Source: Flavobacteriales bacterium (GTDB lineage: Bacteria; Bacteroidota; Bacteroidia; Flavobacteriales_D; Sanyastnellaceae). From it: a stretch of DNA of 64,000 bases. The stretch is from contig JADKIZ010000006.1 of the NCBI GenBank assembly GCA_016722445.1, forward strand, positions 207,795 to 271,794, written 5' to 3'. This document shows positions 53,107 through 61,639 of the stretch, piece after piece. How positions within the stretch are numbered: the stretch's first letter is position 1; the number at the start of each line of letters is the position of its first letter. The position numbers and the translations under genes were made by a program. The notes below the pieces were generated by a model, which saw only the letters and a list, made by a program, of their open reading frames with translations, ran no database searches and was not told the DNA's origin.

Positions 53107-54026
53107 TTATGCCCTCACTAATTGTTGATACTTTATCCTTCCCTCAATAAACGATAGTGCGTGATTCAGCCTTGTGCCGTCTGTCATTTCTCTAGTATTG
53201 TATCGGAATGTTGCTTCATTAGCATAAAATTGTAAATGTCTTTTTGAGGTCCAATGATACACTCCCATGATCATTCGTTTTATCCATGGCCAAAAACCTT
53301 CAATAGTATTGGTGTGGATAACTCCATTGGCATATTCATGGGCACCATGATTTACAATGTAGTGGCTATAGTATTTTCCAAGTCCCGTGTAAGCCTTCCA
53401 TTCGTCAGTCATTAATGTAGCCCCGTCTACAATTACTTTTCTCAATATCGGTTGAATGTGTTCACTAGATGTTGATGGAATCACTACGGTTTTCACTCTG
53501 CCACCGCGCTGTAACATTCCTAATATTGGAGTTTTGTCTTTAAATGACCGCCTTGAGAATTCTTTACCTTCTTATCGTGGTGTCGATTTTTATTCTTACC
53601 GCCGACAAATGTCTCATCCACTTCGACAATGTCTTCCAATTTTTCATCCAATGTATTGTCGAATCCAAGCCCAAACCGAACCCTTTGTAACATGAACCAA
53701 GCTGTTGCTTGAGTGACCTGTATGTCTTTTGCAAGTTGATGAGAGGAGATTCCCTTTTTATGGCCTGTAAGTAGGTAGATGGCAACAAACCACTTTTGCA
53801 GAGGTATTTTACTGTCCTCGAAAATGGTTCCAATCTTAGCAGTATATTGTTTTCTACATGAGGCGCATTTAAACCGTTTGCCATCCTTAAAGCGATAGGC
53901 TTTATGGTGAGAGCAATGTGGACAAATTGGGCCATTTTTCCACCGCTTTTGCTCCAGATACTTTAGACATTTGTCCTCGGTATCGAAGAACGAGACAAGA
54001 CTAATTATACTTTCGAAATTCTCCAT
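53107..54026 (-). pseudogene. IS1595-family transposase, frame broken once
   Basis: Starting at ATG 54026, the N-terminal zinc ribbon is C-P-H-C ... C-A-S-C (residues about 36-60), followed by helix-turn-helix-like L-A-K-D-I-Q-V-T-Q-A-T-A-W-F-M-L-Q-R. The DDE core has V-D-E-T-F-V-G-G, M-T-D-E-W and H-T-N-T-I-E-G-F-W-P-W-I-K-R. The first Asp and the others are in order. At 53536-53543 one A is missing in an A-run on the coding strand; adding it gives H-L-K-D-K-T-P-I-L-G-M-L-Q-R, the expected continuation. Restored length is about 306 residues. Given similar breaks elsewhere, a miscall is plausible and the enzyme may be intact. Confidence 0.88.
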
Positions 54027-54044
54027 TTTCTCTGTTTGATTTAG

Positions 54045-54075
54045 CAAATGTAAATTCAAACATTGGGTTAAACAA
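54045..54075 (-). promoter_or_regulatory. candidate promoter of the transposon operon
   Basis: On the minus strand TTG, 20 nt, TACATTTG: a full match to the Bacteroidota pattern, lying between the right inverted repeat and the transposase start (ATG 18 bp after the box). It would drive transposase, KilA-N and the restriction genes as one unit. Confidence 0.55.
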
Positions 54076-54102
54076 GTAAATCGAAAAATATTTATGGAAT
54101 TG

Positions 54103-54127
54103 TGGGTTACTTATCTATATCGTTACC
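54103..54127 (-). repeat. right terminal inverted repeat
   Basis: Read on the minus strand it begins GGTAACGATATA and ends GTAACCCA, pairing with the left end at 21 of 25 positions. Confidence 0.92.
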
Positions 54128-54605
54128 TTTTTTGAAATATGAATCAACAGATTTGCTTGGCCCAAATGCATATTCATTATTCGGACAAACCCAATCTGAT
54201 TCTAGTGGAAGATTTGAGATTCCATTGGATTTGGATGCAGATCTTATTCAGGGCGGTAGGTGTTGAGTCCCAATTCGGAATACAACTGAAGTCAATTATC
54301 AAAGTTATAAAGCAAATGGTGGACTTTGTCGGTTGCAATTAACACCAAAGGCGTGGGTAAAAGTGAAGGCAGTGGATATTGAACCGTTGAATCCAGAGGT
54401 GTTATAAGTAAGTGCTTTGCCACCATTCGGAGCTAACGACCTTACCAACATTTCTGAAGATTGGATCATTTGGCGTACATCCGGAAATGTCCCTTTAAGT
54501 ATTATCTATCGAATGGAGTATACCGACGGCACTTTCGGTGGTGTTGGTCAATACGAGTATATCGCTCCGGGCCTGGATACTACAAGCATTCTGATCAGTT
54601 ATTAA
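54128..54605 (+). pseudogene. tandem lipoprotein, copy 3, 3' part (decayed)
   Basis: The first eight bases are the right target duplication. The sequence then follows copies 1-2 (A-Y-S-L-x-G-Q-T-Q-S-D-S-S-G-R-F-E-I-P-L-D-L-D) but has an extra base pair of changes near 54249, a missing base near 54283 and a stop in the codon after V-L (TAA at 54405 region). The C-terminal module (A-N-D-L-T-N-I-S-E-D-W-I-I-W-R-T-S-G) differs from both other copies and ends at a stop at 54605 with S-I-L-I-S-Y. The decay is expected after insertional inactivation, although sequencing errors may add to it. Confidence 0.88.
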
Positions 54606-54844
54606 AACTGTATTCCTCTCCCTCATTTTATTATTTGATGAATCCTTAACTCTGATGGCCTTATTTTTTTTGGTGGATTATAAATGAAACTCTAACGCGA
54701 AGTTGGCATGGCCCGGAGCACTTGCACTTTGAATATTCCGCTCGAAGGCACGCACCACCGTGGTGTGGATGAAGCTAGGAATATTGCGAAGGTGGTGAAA
54801 TGGTTATTCGGTAATTGATCGGAAATATGAGTGTCTGAAGAAAC
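54606..54844 (+). pseudogene. gap with a decayed copy of the exonuclease 3' end
   Basis: At 54684-54818 the sequence matches the last 130 bases of the exonuclease (47025-47156) almost word for word: G-T-H-H-R-G-V-D-x-A-R-N-I-A-K-V-V-K can be read, with a few indels, ending at a TGA at 54816-54818. No start or active-site Asp-Glu motif remains. The rest of the gap has no gene. Confidence 0.85.
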
Positions 54845-54876
54845 AAAAAAGCCACCCTATTCAGAGTGGCTTTTTA
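54845..54876 (-). terminator. terminator of the rplM-rpsI-rpsB-tsf operon
   Basis: AAAAAGCCAC / GTGGCTTTTT stem, 20 bp past the tsf stop at 54897, with A- and T-runs on either side. Confidence 0.85.
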
Positions 54877-54896
54877 TATTCAAGAAATAATTTCTC

Positions 54897-55721
54897 TTAG
54901 TTCAACGCGCAACGTTTGAATTCAGTAACAGTCAAATCTTTGTCTGCTGTTTTCAAATAAGCAGAAACTGAAAGTTTGCTGTCCTTGATGAATTCCTGGT
55001 TGAGCAAAGTGCTTTCCTTGAAGAATTTGTTGAGACGGCCCATGGCGATTTTCTCAGCCATTTCAGCAGGTTTGCCTTCGTTGATGGCTTGCTCCTTGCC
55101 GATTTCAATTTCCTTCTGTTTTACTTCTTCAGGAACTGATTTTTCGTCAACACTTACAGGTGCCATTGCAGCAACCTGCATAGCAACATCTTTCGCCATT
55201 TCATCAGGAGTGGTTTGTTGAAACCAACTACTGCAGCGAGTTTGTTACCAGGGTGGTTGTAAAGCATAAACCTGCTCAGCATTCACAACGCTATAGTGAG
55301 AAAGCTCGATTTTTCACCGATTTTACCAATCTCCTCAACGATTTTATCATTGATGGTAAGGTTGGTACCCGTGTAGTTCAACGCTTTCAATTCGTCGAGT
55401 GACGCTGGTTTGTTGTTGATCGCTACTTCGAGGATATTGCTGGCTACTGCTCCGAAATCGGCGTTTTTCGCAACGAAATCGGTTTCGCAGTTGAGCATAA
55501 TCATCACCGCGTTTGCCACCGTCTACTGACTTAGCAATGATCACACCTTCCGATGCTTCACGGTCACCGCGATTCGCGGCTACTTTTTGGCCTTTCTTAC
55601 GAAGTTCATCAATGGCAAGATCGAAATCTCCATTCGCTTCGGTGAGGGCTTTTTTGCAGTCCATCATACCGGCGCCTGTAATTTGGCGCAGTTTGTTTAC
55701 GTCTGCAGCTGTAATATTCAT
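54897..55721 (-). pseudogene. tsf: elongation factor Ts, frame broken about four times
   Basis: The pieces add up to a normal EF-Ts (about 274 residues), the GDP/GTP exchange factor of EF-Tu. The N-terminal L-R-Q-I-T-G-A-G-M-M-D-C-K-K-A-L helix motif is intact; then C-E-T-D-F-V-A-K-N is in a second frame. H-Y-S-V-V-N-A-E-Q and the H-P-G-N-K-L-A-A-V-V-G segment are in further frames, and M-A-K-D-V-A-M-Q-V-A-A-M onwards is clean to the end. Breaks near 55510, 55312, 55258 and 55215. An essential single-copy gene cannot be this broken in a living cell, so these are sequencing errors. Confidence 0.9.
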
Positions 55722-55796
55722 GGTTTTAATAATTGTTGAGTTTGCAAATGTTTTTCCCGGTTATTCCGGAATCATGAAGGAATTGACAAATGAAGA

Positions 55797-56553
55797 TTAA
55801 GCTTCAGCCTGAGCTTTGCTTTTCTTGCCTTTGCCTTCTTCACCTTCGTTTTTATCCTTATCGGCTTTACGCTCTGCGAGTCCTTCAGCGATACCTTCGA
55901 TCACTACATCGAGGATTTTGCTGATGCTCTTTGTTATTGCATCGTCGTTAGCAGGGATAGCGAAGTCAACTTTGCGAGGATCACTGTTGGTATCCACCAT
56001 AGCGAACACCGGAATGGCGAGACGCTTGGCTTCAGCCACCGCAATATGTTCTTTCATGATATCTACCACGAAAATGGCCGCAGGTACACGGTTCATATCA
56101 GCAATAGAACCAAGGTTTTTGGTCATCTTTTGCAGTGTACGTGTAAGCTGAAGACGCTCACGCTTGCTCAATGTAGCAGCAGTACCGTCTGTTTCCATTT
56201 TCTCAATCGAAGACATTTTGCGAACCCTTACGGATGGTTACGAAGTTGGTAAGCATACCGCCTGGCCAACGTTCAGTAACGAAAGGCATTCCGATCGCAC
56301 CTACTTTTTCGGATACGATGTCTTTCGCTTGCTTCTTGGTAGCAACGAAAAGGATTTTTTTACCTGATTTTGCGATCTGTTTGAGGGCATGCGACGCTTC
56401 TTCGAGCTTCACAGCGGTTTTGTTCAGATCAATAATATGGATACCTTTCTTCTCACCGAAGATATAAGGTGCCATGTTTGGATTCCACTTGCGGCTGAGG
56501 TGTCCAAAGTGCACACCTGCATCCAACAATTCATCAAAAGTAACTTTTGCCAT
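55797..56553 (-). pseudogene. rpsB: 30S ribosomal protein S2, frame broken once
   Basis: Full-length S2 (about 251 residues) in two frames. The first part has G-V-H-F-G-H-L-S-R-K-W-N-P-N-M-A-P-Y-I and P-F-V-T-E-R-W-P-G-G-M-L-T-N-F; the second has I-P-V-F-A-M-V-D-T-N-S-D-P and a long Lys/Glu tail. At about 56222 an extra G changes T-I-R-K-V-R-K-M-S into a short dead end. Removing it restores the frame. Binds the 30S head; located in the cytoplasm. Followed by tsf after 75 bp, the standard order. Confidence 0.92.
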
Positions 56554-56737
56554 TATGATTTAATTGGTCCGCCGAATTTCTCCGGGCGGCTCTTGTTTAC
56601 ATTCTCTAAACCAATATCTCGGTAGCCTGTGGATCCCGGTTTTATCGGGATCAACCATGGTCTCCCATGATTGCGGGTCTTTACCCCTCAGTAGTCCGAA
56701 ATATTTGGATACTAAACAAGCGGCTCCTCTCCAGCGA
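56554..56737 (-). promoter_or_regulatory. rpsI-rpsB gap with a possible structured leader
   Basis: The gap is 184 bp, long for a ribosomal operon, and contains inverted repeats in the minus-strand transcript: GATCCCG...CGGGATC (loop ATAAAAC) and an ATCATGG...CCATGG-type pair. A structured mRNA leader for S2 or Ts autogenous control is possible. No known RNA family was matched with confidence. Confidence 0.4.
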
Positions 56738-57127
56738 TTAACGCTTAGAGAACTGGAAGCGCTTACGGGCTTTCTTCTGACCGAATTTCTTACGTTCCAC
56801 CATACGTGGGTCACGGGTGGTAAGTCCTTCGATGCGCAATACGCTTTTCCACTCTGGGTTGATTTCAATCAACGCTTTAGAGATGGCAAGGCGAAGTGCT
56901 TCAGCCTGACCAGTGATACCGCCACCATCGAGGTTGGCTTTGAAGTCGTATTTACCGTCTGTTTCTGTCACCTTAAAGGCTTGATGCACTTTGTACTGAA
57001 GCACAAGCGTCGGGAAATACTCTTTGTAATCCTTGCCGTTGATGGTGAAATTGCCTGTTCCCTCGCTGAGGTAAATGCGGGCAACAGCGGTTTTTCTACG
57101 TCCTGAGGTATTTGTAATTGCGGCCAT
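56738..57127 (-). CDS. rpsI: 30S ribosomal protein S9
   Basis: A 129-residue protein, intact, the only clean ribosomal gene here. N-terminal S-G-R-R-K-T-A-V-A-R-I-Y, then G-G-G-I-T-G-Q-A-E-A-L-R-L-A-I-S-K-A-L, ending K-K-F-G-Q-K-K-A-R-K-R-F-Q-F-S-K-R, the tail that reaches into the P site. Located 12 bp downstream of rplM. Confidence 0.96.
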   Translation of the reverse strand: MAAITNTSGRRKTAVARIYLSEGTGNFTINGKDYKEYFPTLVLQYKVHQAFKVTETDGKYDFKANLDGGGITGQAEALRLAISKALIEINPEWKSVLRIEGLTTRDPRMVERKKFGQKKARKRFQFSKR

Positions 57128-57138
57128 TGGCTAATGTC

Positions 57139-57585
57139 TTAACGGGTTGGTGTATGAAGTTTAGGTTGCTGTGCAGTTTGCTCGTGTTCAGTACCAGCAT
57201 ACACATACAGGTTGCGATACACCGCGCGACCTAAACGGTTTTTTGGAAGCATTCCGCGAACACCCATTTCAATCATGGCTGTCGGATGCTTGGCCATCAT
57301 CTCTTTTGGAGTGGCAAGCGCTGACCACCAGGATATCCAGTGTAGCGGATGTATTGTTTTTCGTCCCACTTGTTACCGGTGAGAGCTACTTTTTCTGCAT
57401 TGATCACCACAACATTGTCACCGCAATCGGCGTGTGGTGTGAAATTGGTCTTGTGCTTACCGCGGAGCAGGTAGGCGATTTCGCTGCAAATGCGACCGAG
57501 GTTTTTACCTTCAGCGTCAACAAGGAGCCACTGTTTGTTGGCTGTTTCCTTATTACCTGATACGGTTTGTAACTTAAGTATCCAT
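57139..57585 (-). pseudogene. rplM: 50S ribosomal protein L13, frame broken about three times
   Basis: Starts at ATG 57585 (M-D-T; then T-V-S-G-N-K in a shifted frame) and reads W-L-L-V-D-A-E-G-K-N-L-G-R-I, T-P-H-A-D-C-G-D-N-V-V-V-I-N-A and Y-T-G-Y-P-G-G, then slips near 57306 into A-T-P-K-E-M-M-A-K-H-P and G-M-L-P-K-N-R-L-G-R. The length is about 148 residues once two missing bases near the start and one near 57306 are restored. L13 is essential, so these are sequence errors. Confidence 0.9.
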
Positions 57586-57626
57586 TGCTCTTGATTACTA
57601 ACGTTCTTCTTTCCGAAAACGGGGTG

Positions 57627-57654
57627 CGAAAATACTTCCTTTTCTAATCTGCAA
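57627..57654 (-). promoter_or_regulatory. promoter of the ribosomal operon
   Basis: On the minus strand TTG, 18 nt, TATTTTCG, about 42 bp before the rplM start. The -7 box has one mismatch to TAnnTTTG. Confidence 0.45.
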
Positions 57655-57690
57655 GCACTTTTCAACATTCTGACGAAGAAAAAGTGCAAT

Positions 57691-58434
57691 TTATCCGAAA
57701 TGCGGGGCGGGAGCGGGGTTCGTAAAATGATTTTTCCCATGAATTTTCTCCTCAGGAGCCGTATTCGTTCCTGAAGGTGAGATTTTAATTCTCCACCACC
57801 ATTTGTCGATGCGGTTTGAAAGGGTATTGGGAAAGCGGCGGCGGTAATTCGCCACCCAGTCTGCATCGATCACCTCGCGCAGATTCCCGGGAACCGCAAT
57901 CAAGGTATCATCGTGTATGGTGATATAATAACCTGGCCTCCTGCTGCGAATGAGATCGATGAGCTCCGTCACATTGGGATAGCACTCCCCGCTGTCGAAG
58001 GGCTGTGGCCCTACAAAACAGCGCAAATCGTCAACAAAAATGATGGAACCATCAATGGCTGTTGCATCGTGGATCTCCTGCATAACCGGACATTCATTGT
58101 TTTTGCCCCCGGTTTCGCGACCACACCAGTGTCCGTCGGCCAGAAAAACGCCGGACCATCCAGCGATTTTACAATCTGACCCATCACTGTTTTACTATCT
58201 CCCAAATGGAAAGTGATGTTTTCAGGTGGACATACTTCTCCTGAGCCGCTGGTGCAGTACTTCAGCGATTTCAATGGTATGTACCAGATTGAAATGCTCC
58301 GCTGCCCAGGCTGAGGTTTTTCCCAAATAGGTCCCGGTTTCAACAAAGTTCCGAATACCGGATTTTCTGAAGCTGAACCGTTGGCTCCGTGGAATGCCAA
58401 AATGAATGTGTCCCATATATATAAAGTGGGGCAA
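57691..58434 (-). pseudogene. class I SAM-dependent methyltransferase-like protein, frames broken several times
   Basis: Joined pieces read F-V-E-T-G-T-Y-L-G-K-T-S-A-W-A-A (a SAM-binding glycine loop), H-T-I-E-I-A-E, N-I-T-F-H-L-G-D-S, then D-G-H-W-C-G and I-I-F-V-D-D-L-R-C-F, and a 90-residue end with Y-Y-I-T-I-H-D-D-T-L-I. Proteins of this layout are often annotated as FkbM- or class I-like methyltransferases acting on sugars. The real start and stop are uncertain. At least three indels. Confidence 0.55.
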
Positions 58435-58550
58435 AAATGGGATTTATTGAGAATGACCTGCAACTTTTCAACATCCTGTTCTGGTAAAAATTGAAAACAG
58501 GTTTTGATGGAGCATGCTTTTAATGCTTCTTTGCTGCAATAGAAAACCTC

Positions 58551-58836
58551 ATGGCGAATAACACAAATCTGCAGTTTGCTTTTCAAAAAGAAAACTACAT
58601 GCTCCTCCTCATCGGTCTGGTGATCCTTATCGTGGGATATACCTTGATGTCTGGTGGTGGCAGCGAAGATCAACTGTATTCAGTGAAGATATTTTAGTTT
58701 TCGCAGAATTACCTGGCACCGATCGTGATTTTGGCTGGTTATGTATTTGTTGGTTATGCCATTATGTATCGCGATAAAGTGCCGTTCAGAATGATCAGGC
58801 AGCCCGTTGCAACGAAGACAAAAGAAGTAAGCCTGG
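58551..58836 (+). pseudogene. DUF3098 membrane protein, frame broken
   Basis: Begins M-A-N-N-T-N-L-Q-F-A-F-Q-K-E-N-Y-M-L-L-L, with the first membrane helix and the Y-T-L-M-S-G-G-G-S-E-D motif typical of DUF3098. After a slip near 58675 the second helix follows (L-A-P-I-V-I-L-A-G-Y-V-F-V-G-Y-A-I-M). Two-helix inner-membrane proteins of this type sit next to uppP in many Bacteroidota, as here. Confidence 0.8.
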
Positions 58837-58839
58837 CCT

Positions 58840-59620
58840 GTGAATATCATTCAGGCTATCATCATCACGCGATCATCGAAGGAATCACCGAATTTCTTCC
58901 GATCAGCAGCACCGGACACATGATCATCGCTCAGAAACTTCTTGGCGTTCCTGATGATCCATTTGTTAAAGCTTACATCGTCAATATTCAATTTGGTGCC
59001 ATCCTCAGTGTAGTACTTCTTTATTGGAAAAGATTTTTCCAAAGTCTCGATTTCTATTTCAAACTTTTTGTTGCGTTCATACCTGCTGCTGTTTTTGGTT
59101 TGTTGTTCAATGATGCCATTGAATCTTTGCTCGAGAGTGTACAGGTAGTGGCCATCACCTTACTTATTGGTGGTATCATCCTCCTCTTTATCGATAAATG
59201 GCTTCATCCCAAAACAGAAGTCATCATCACTTTTCAAAAGCGTTTGCTGATAGGCCTGTTTCAATGCATCAGTATGATACCCGGCGTTTCGCGTTCCGCT
59301 GCAACCATCATAGGAGGTATGACTCAAGGCCTCACCCGCAAACAAGCCGCAGAGTTTTCTTTCTTTCTTCTGGTGCCCACTCTGTTTGGTGCTTCTGTTT
59401 TAAAACTTTACAAAGGGATCAAAGACACACCGGAAATTTTCTCTGGTGAAAACCTCAAAATACTGTTGGTGGAAATGTGGTCGCATTCATCGTTGCGATG
59501 CTTGCGATTAAATTTTCATCAGTTTCCTCCCAAGAATGGATTCCGTGTCTTCGGTTGGCCATCGCCCTCGGCGCAATTTTGCTGCGATGATCGCCAAAGG
59601 AGTTTTCATTGGAATTATGA
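58840..59620 (+). pseudogene. uppP: undecaprenyl-diphosphatase (BacA/UppP), frames broken
   Basis: Starting probably at GTG 58840 (V-N-I-I-Q-A-I-I-I), with a slip near 58868 before A-I-I-E-G-I-T-E-F-L-P-I-S-S-T-G-H-M, the signature with the catalytic Glu/His. The second motif is I-P-G-V-S-R-S-A-A-T-I-I. Eight membrane helices are readable. After 59470 slips occur, but V-V-A-F-I-V-A-M and G-F-R-V-F-G-W can be followed. It recycles the C55 lipid carrier by removing phosphate from undecaprenyl diphosphate. Essential or near-essential, hence sequence errors are the likely cause. Confidence 0.88.
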
Positions 59621-59871
59621 AGTATGAATTATGAATTATGAATGGTGAGGGAAGTGTTGGAAGGAAAATGCTTTCACCATCTCAATACTCATGACTCAAT
59701 ACTCCATAATTCATAATTCATCCACCATAATTGATATTAGAAATTTGCGGAAAGCATTCATCATGATGTCCCAAGCATTAAGACCGCATTACAAGTGACT
59801 TGCATCTCAATACTCCATACTCCATACTCCATACTCCAATTCACAGTTCACTTCGTAATTCAAAATTCAAA
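59621..59871. repeat. short low-complexity repeat block (ATTATGA / ACTCCAT words)
   Basis: No gene. Repeated words: GAATTATGAATTATGAA at about 59625-59640, CTCAATACTC and CCATACTCCATACTCCATACTCC at 59810-59840, and the inverse TAATTCATAATTCAT at about 59709-59720. Such AATTCAT/ACTCCAT arrays are known as dispersed repeats in Bacteroidota genomes. They are also hard to assemble. Confidence 0.75.
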
Positions 59872-60615
59872 ATGTTGATTTCCGCCGCCATCATCACCTA
59901 CAACGAAGAACGCAACATCGCAAGGTGTCTTGAGTCGTTGCGCTGTGGTGGATGAAATTGTGGTAGTGGACTCATTTTCCAAAGACCGCACAGAAGAGAT
60001 CTGTTTGAGTATGGTGCGCTGATTTATTCCACATGAATTCGAGGGTCATATTCAGCAGAAAAATTTTGCGATTGATCGACATCTCATGATTGGGTGTTGT
60101 CACTGGATGCGGATGAAGCATTGGACGAAGATTTGAAAACGTCAATTTTGGCCATGAAAGAGAATCCGCAGTTAAAGGGCTATTCGATGAATCGCCTCAC
60201 GAGTGTGTGGACATTGGGGTAAGACATTGCGGTTGGTATCCGGATACAAAAGTTCGTCTTGTACACAAGTCATGCCAGATGGACGGGCGTAAATCCGCCA
60301 CGTTAGATTGGACATGTTGCACGGAGCCGTTTGGTCGATTCGAAAGGAGATATTCTTCACTACTCTTATTACACCGAGAAGATCACTTGAAACAGATCGA
60401 ATATTTCGGTGACATTGCCGCGAAGAATTGTTTCAACACTTTGATTGCCCGCATTTCACATGTGATGTTGTGGATGAAAGTCGTAACTCAATTCTTCAAA
60501 AGTTATTTTCTTAAACTTGGTTTTCTCGATGGTTCTACCGGTTTGGACGATCTCCCGATTGTCGGCATTTGCTACTTTGCTGCGTCACGGCCAAACTGAT
60601 GGATCTTCTACGCAA
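59872..60615 (+). pseudogene. family 2 glycosyltransferase (KdtX/WaaE-like), frames broken
   Basis: Begins M-L-I-S-A-A-I-I-T-Y-N-E-E-R-N-I-A-R-C-L, with V-D-E-I-V-V-V-D-S-F-S-K-D-R-T (D-x-S for UDP/metal) and L-S-L-D-A-D-E-A-L. Later parts (L-K-Q-I-E-Y-F-G-D-I-A-A-K, W-M-K-V-V-T-Q-F-F-K) are in other frames. This matches the lipid-A-core-modifying GT2 group. Many indels; the end is not certain. Confidence 0.8.
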
Positions 60616-60639
60616 CGAAAGGTTGAATCCGAAATCAGT

Positions 60640-61619
60640 CATCTCCTCAGGGCGATAGCATTGGAGATGTAGTACTCACCCTTGCCAATGCCCGTGGCAT
60701 AATCAAGGAAAAATTTCCGGAGTGCAGGATATACTTTTTATCGAGAGGCCTACACGAAGTCAATCGTTGAATCTTGTGTTCATGTGGATGAATACCTCGA
60801 CTGGGATGAGATGCCAAAAGCGAAAGTCCGGGTGCTTTCCAAATAGCTATTTTACCCAGACCATAAGGAGGTGCAATCATCCATGTTTTTCCACGGAAAG
60901 AAGTATTGTTTGGCTAGCTAAACGCGCTCGAATTCCGTTGTACTTTGCAACCGGAAGAAGACTCTCTCTCATCAGCAAATGCAATAGTTGGTTTTCTCGA
61001 GAAAATCATCACCACACTTCATGGGTCCCGAGTAGTTTAGAAATTGCGCAAACCCATTGGCACCTAGAAACTGGGTGGGAACATCTGATCCTTCTTTTTT
61101 TAGTCGATTGGGTACTATGGTTTTCGAGAGAGAAGATGAAACGCAAACAGTGCCAGGACTCATTTTTATCGGACTTGATCGGGGTAGAGAAAATCATTTA
61201 CATCCGCTGTCGAAAGGAATTGCGTCAGATTGGGTCAGGCTCGATAACTGATCGCGAACTCGTTGCATTGCTTTCTCCTGAAATTTGATGTGTTCATTAC
61301 AGGAACCAAAGAAGAAGGAGAAAGGATTCACGGGGTTTGGAATCCAGAGGAGCAAACATGTGCATGATGTCACGGGCGATTAATCTTGCTGAATTGATTG
61401 CCTTTATCAATCAATACGATGGGCTGGTTGCTGCCAACACAGGGCCGCTTCATATCGCTTCAGCTTGCGGCATTCACGCATTTGGATTGTATTCCCTAAA
61501 GCGACCGATTCATCCGGGTCGTTGGTCTCCAGTAGGAAAAAATGCATGTGATCGTGGCTGGAAAACATCCACCCAAGGACAAAAATTGTCATTCACCGGC
61601 CAGAGGAGTATGCAGTGAT
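60640..61619 (+). pseudogene. family 9 glycosyltransferase (heptosyltransferase-like), frames broken
   Basis: Readable in pieces: G-D-V-V-L-T-L near the start, K-F-P-E-C-R-I-Y-F, H-V-D-E-Y-L-D-W-D, then V-F-E-R-E-D-E-T and the donor-site signature L-V-A-A-N-T-G-P-L-H-I-A-S-A-C-G. Such enzymes add heptoses or related sugars to the LPS core. Together with kdsB-like steps elsewhere it fits outer-membrane glycan synthesis. At least six indels. Confidence 0.75.
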
Positions 61620-61639
61620 ATCTTCCTTTTTAGCAACAG

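Larger units (their letters stand above)
49089..54127 (-). mobile_element. 5,039-bp IS1595-family transposon carrying a restriction-modification operon
   Basis: Bounded by 25-bp imperfect inverted ends (49089-49113 and 54103-54127; 21 of 25 match, both starting GGTAACGA and both ending ACCCA on the inner side) and an 8-bp target duplication. An 8-bp duplication is the rule for IS1595, in agreement with the encoded transposase. All five genes lie on the minus strand in the order transposase, KilA-N protein, nuclease-methyltransferase, specificity subunit, small helical protein, with gaps of 2, 7, -4 and 56 bp. Basic IS1595 elements are near 1 kb; some subgroups are known to carry passenger genes. 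The cargo of about 4 kb here makes this a mobile defence island of the simplest kind. It inserted into copy 3 of the lipoprotein array. Confidence 0.92.

Noticed and set aside
53107..54026. Programmed ribosomal frameshift in the transposase
   Set aside because: The break is a one-base loss at an A-run, and many unrelated genes in the window show the same fault; IS1595 transposases are normally single frame.
5028..61619. True pseudogenes across the window
   Set aside because: Breaks are mostly single-base changes in homopolymers and affect essential genes; only the third lipoprotein copy and the exonuclease remnant are clearly inactivated.
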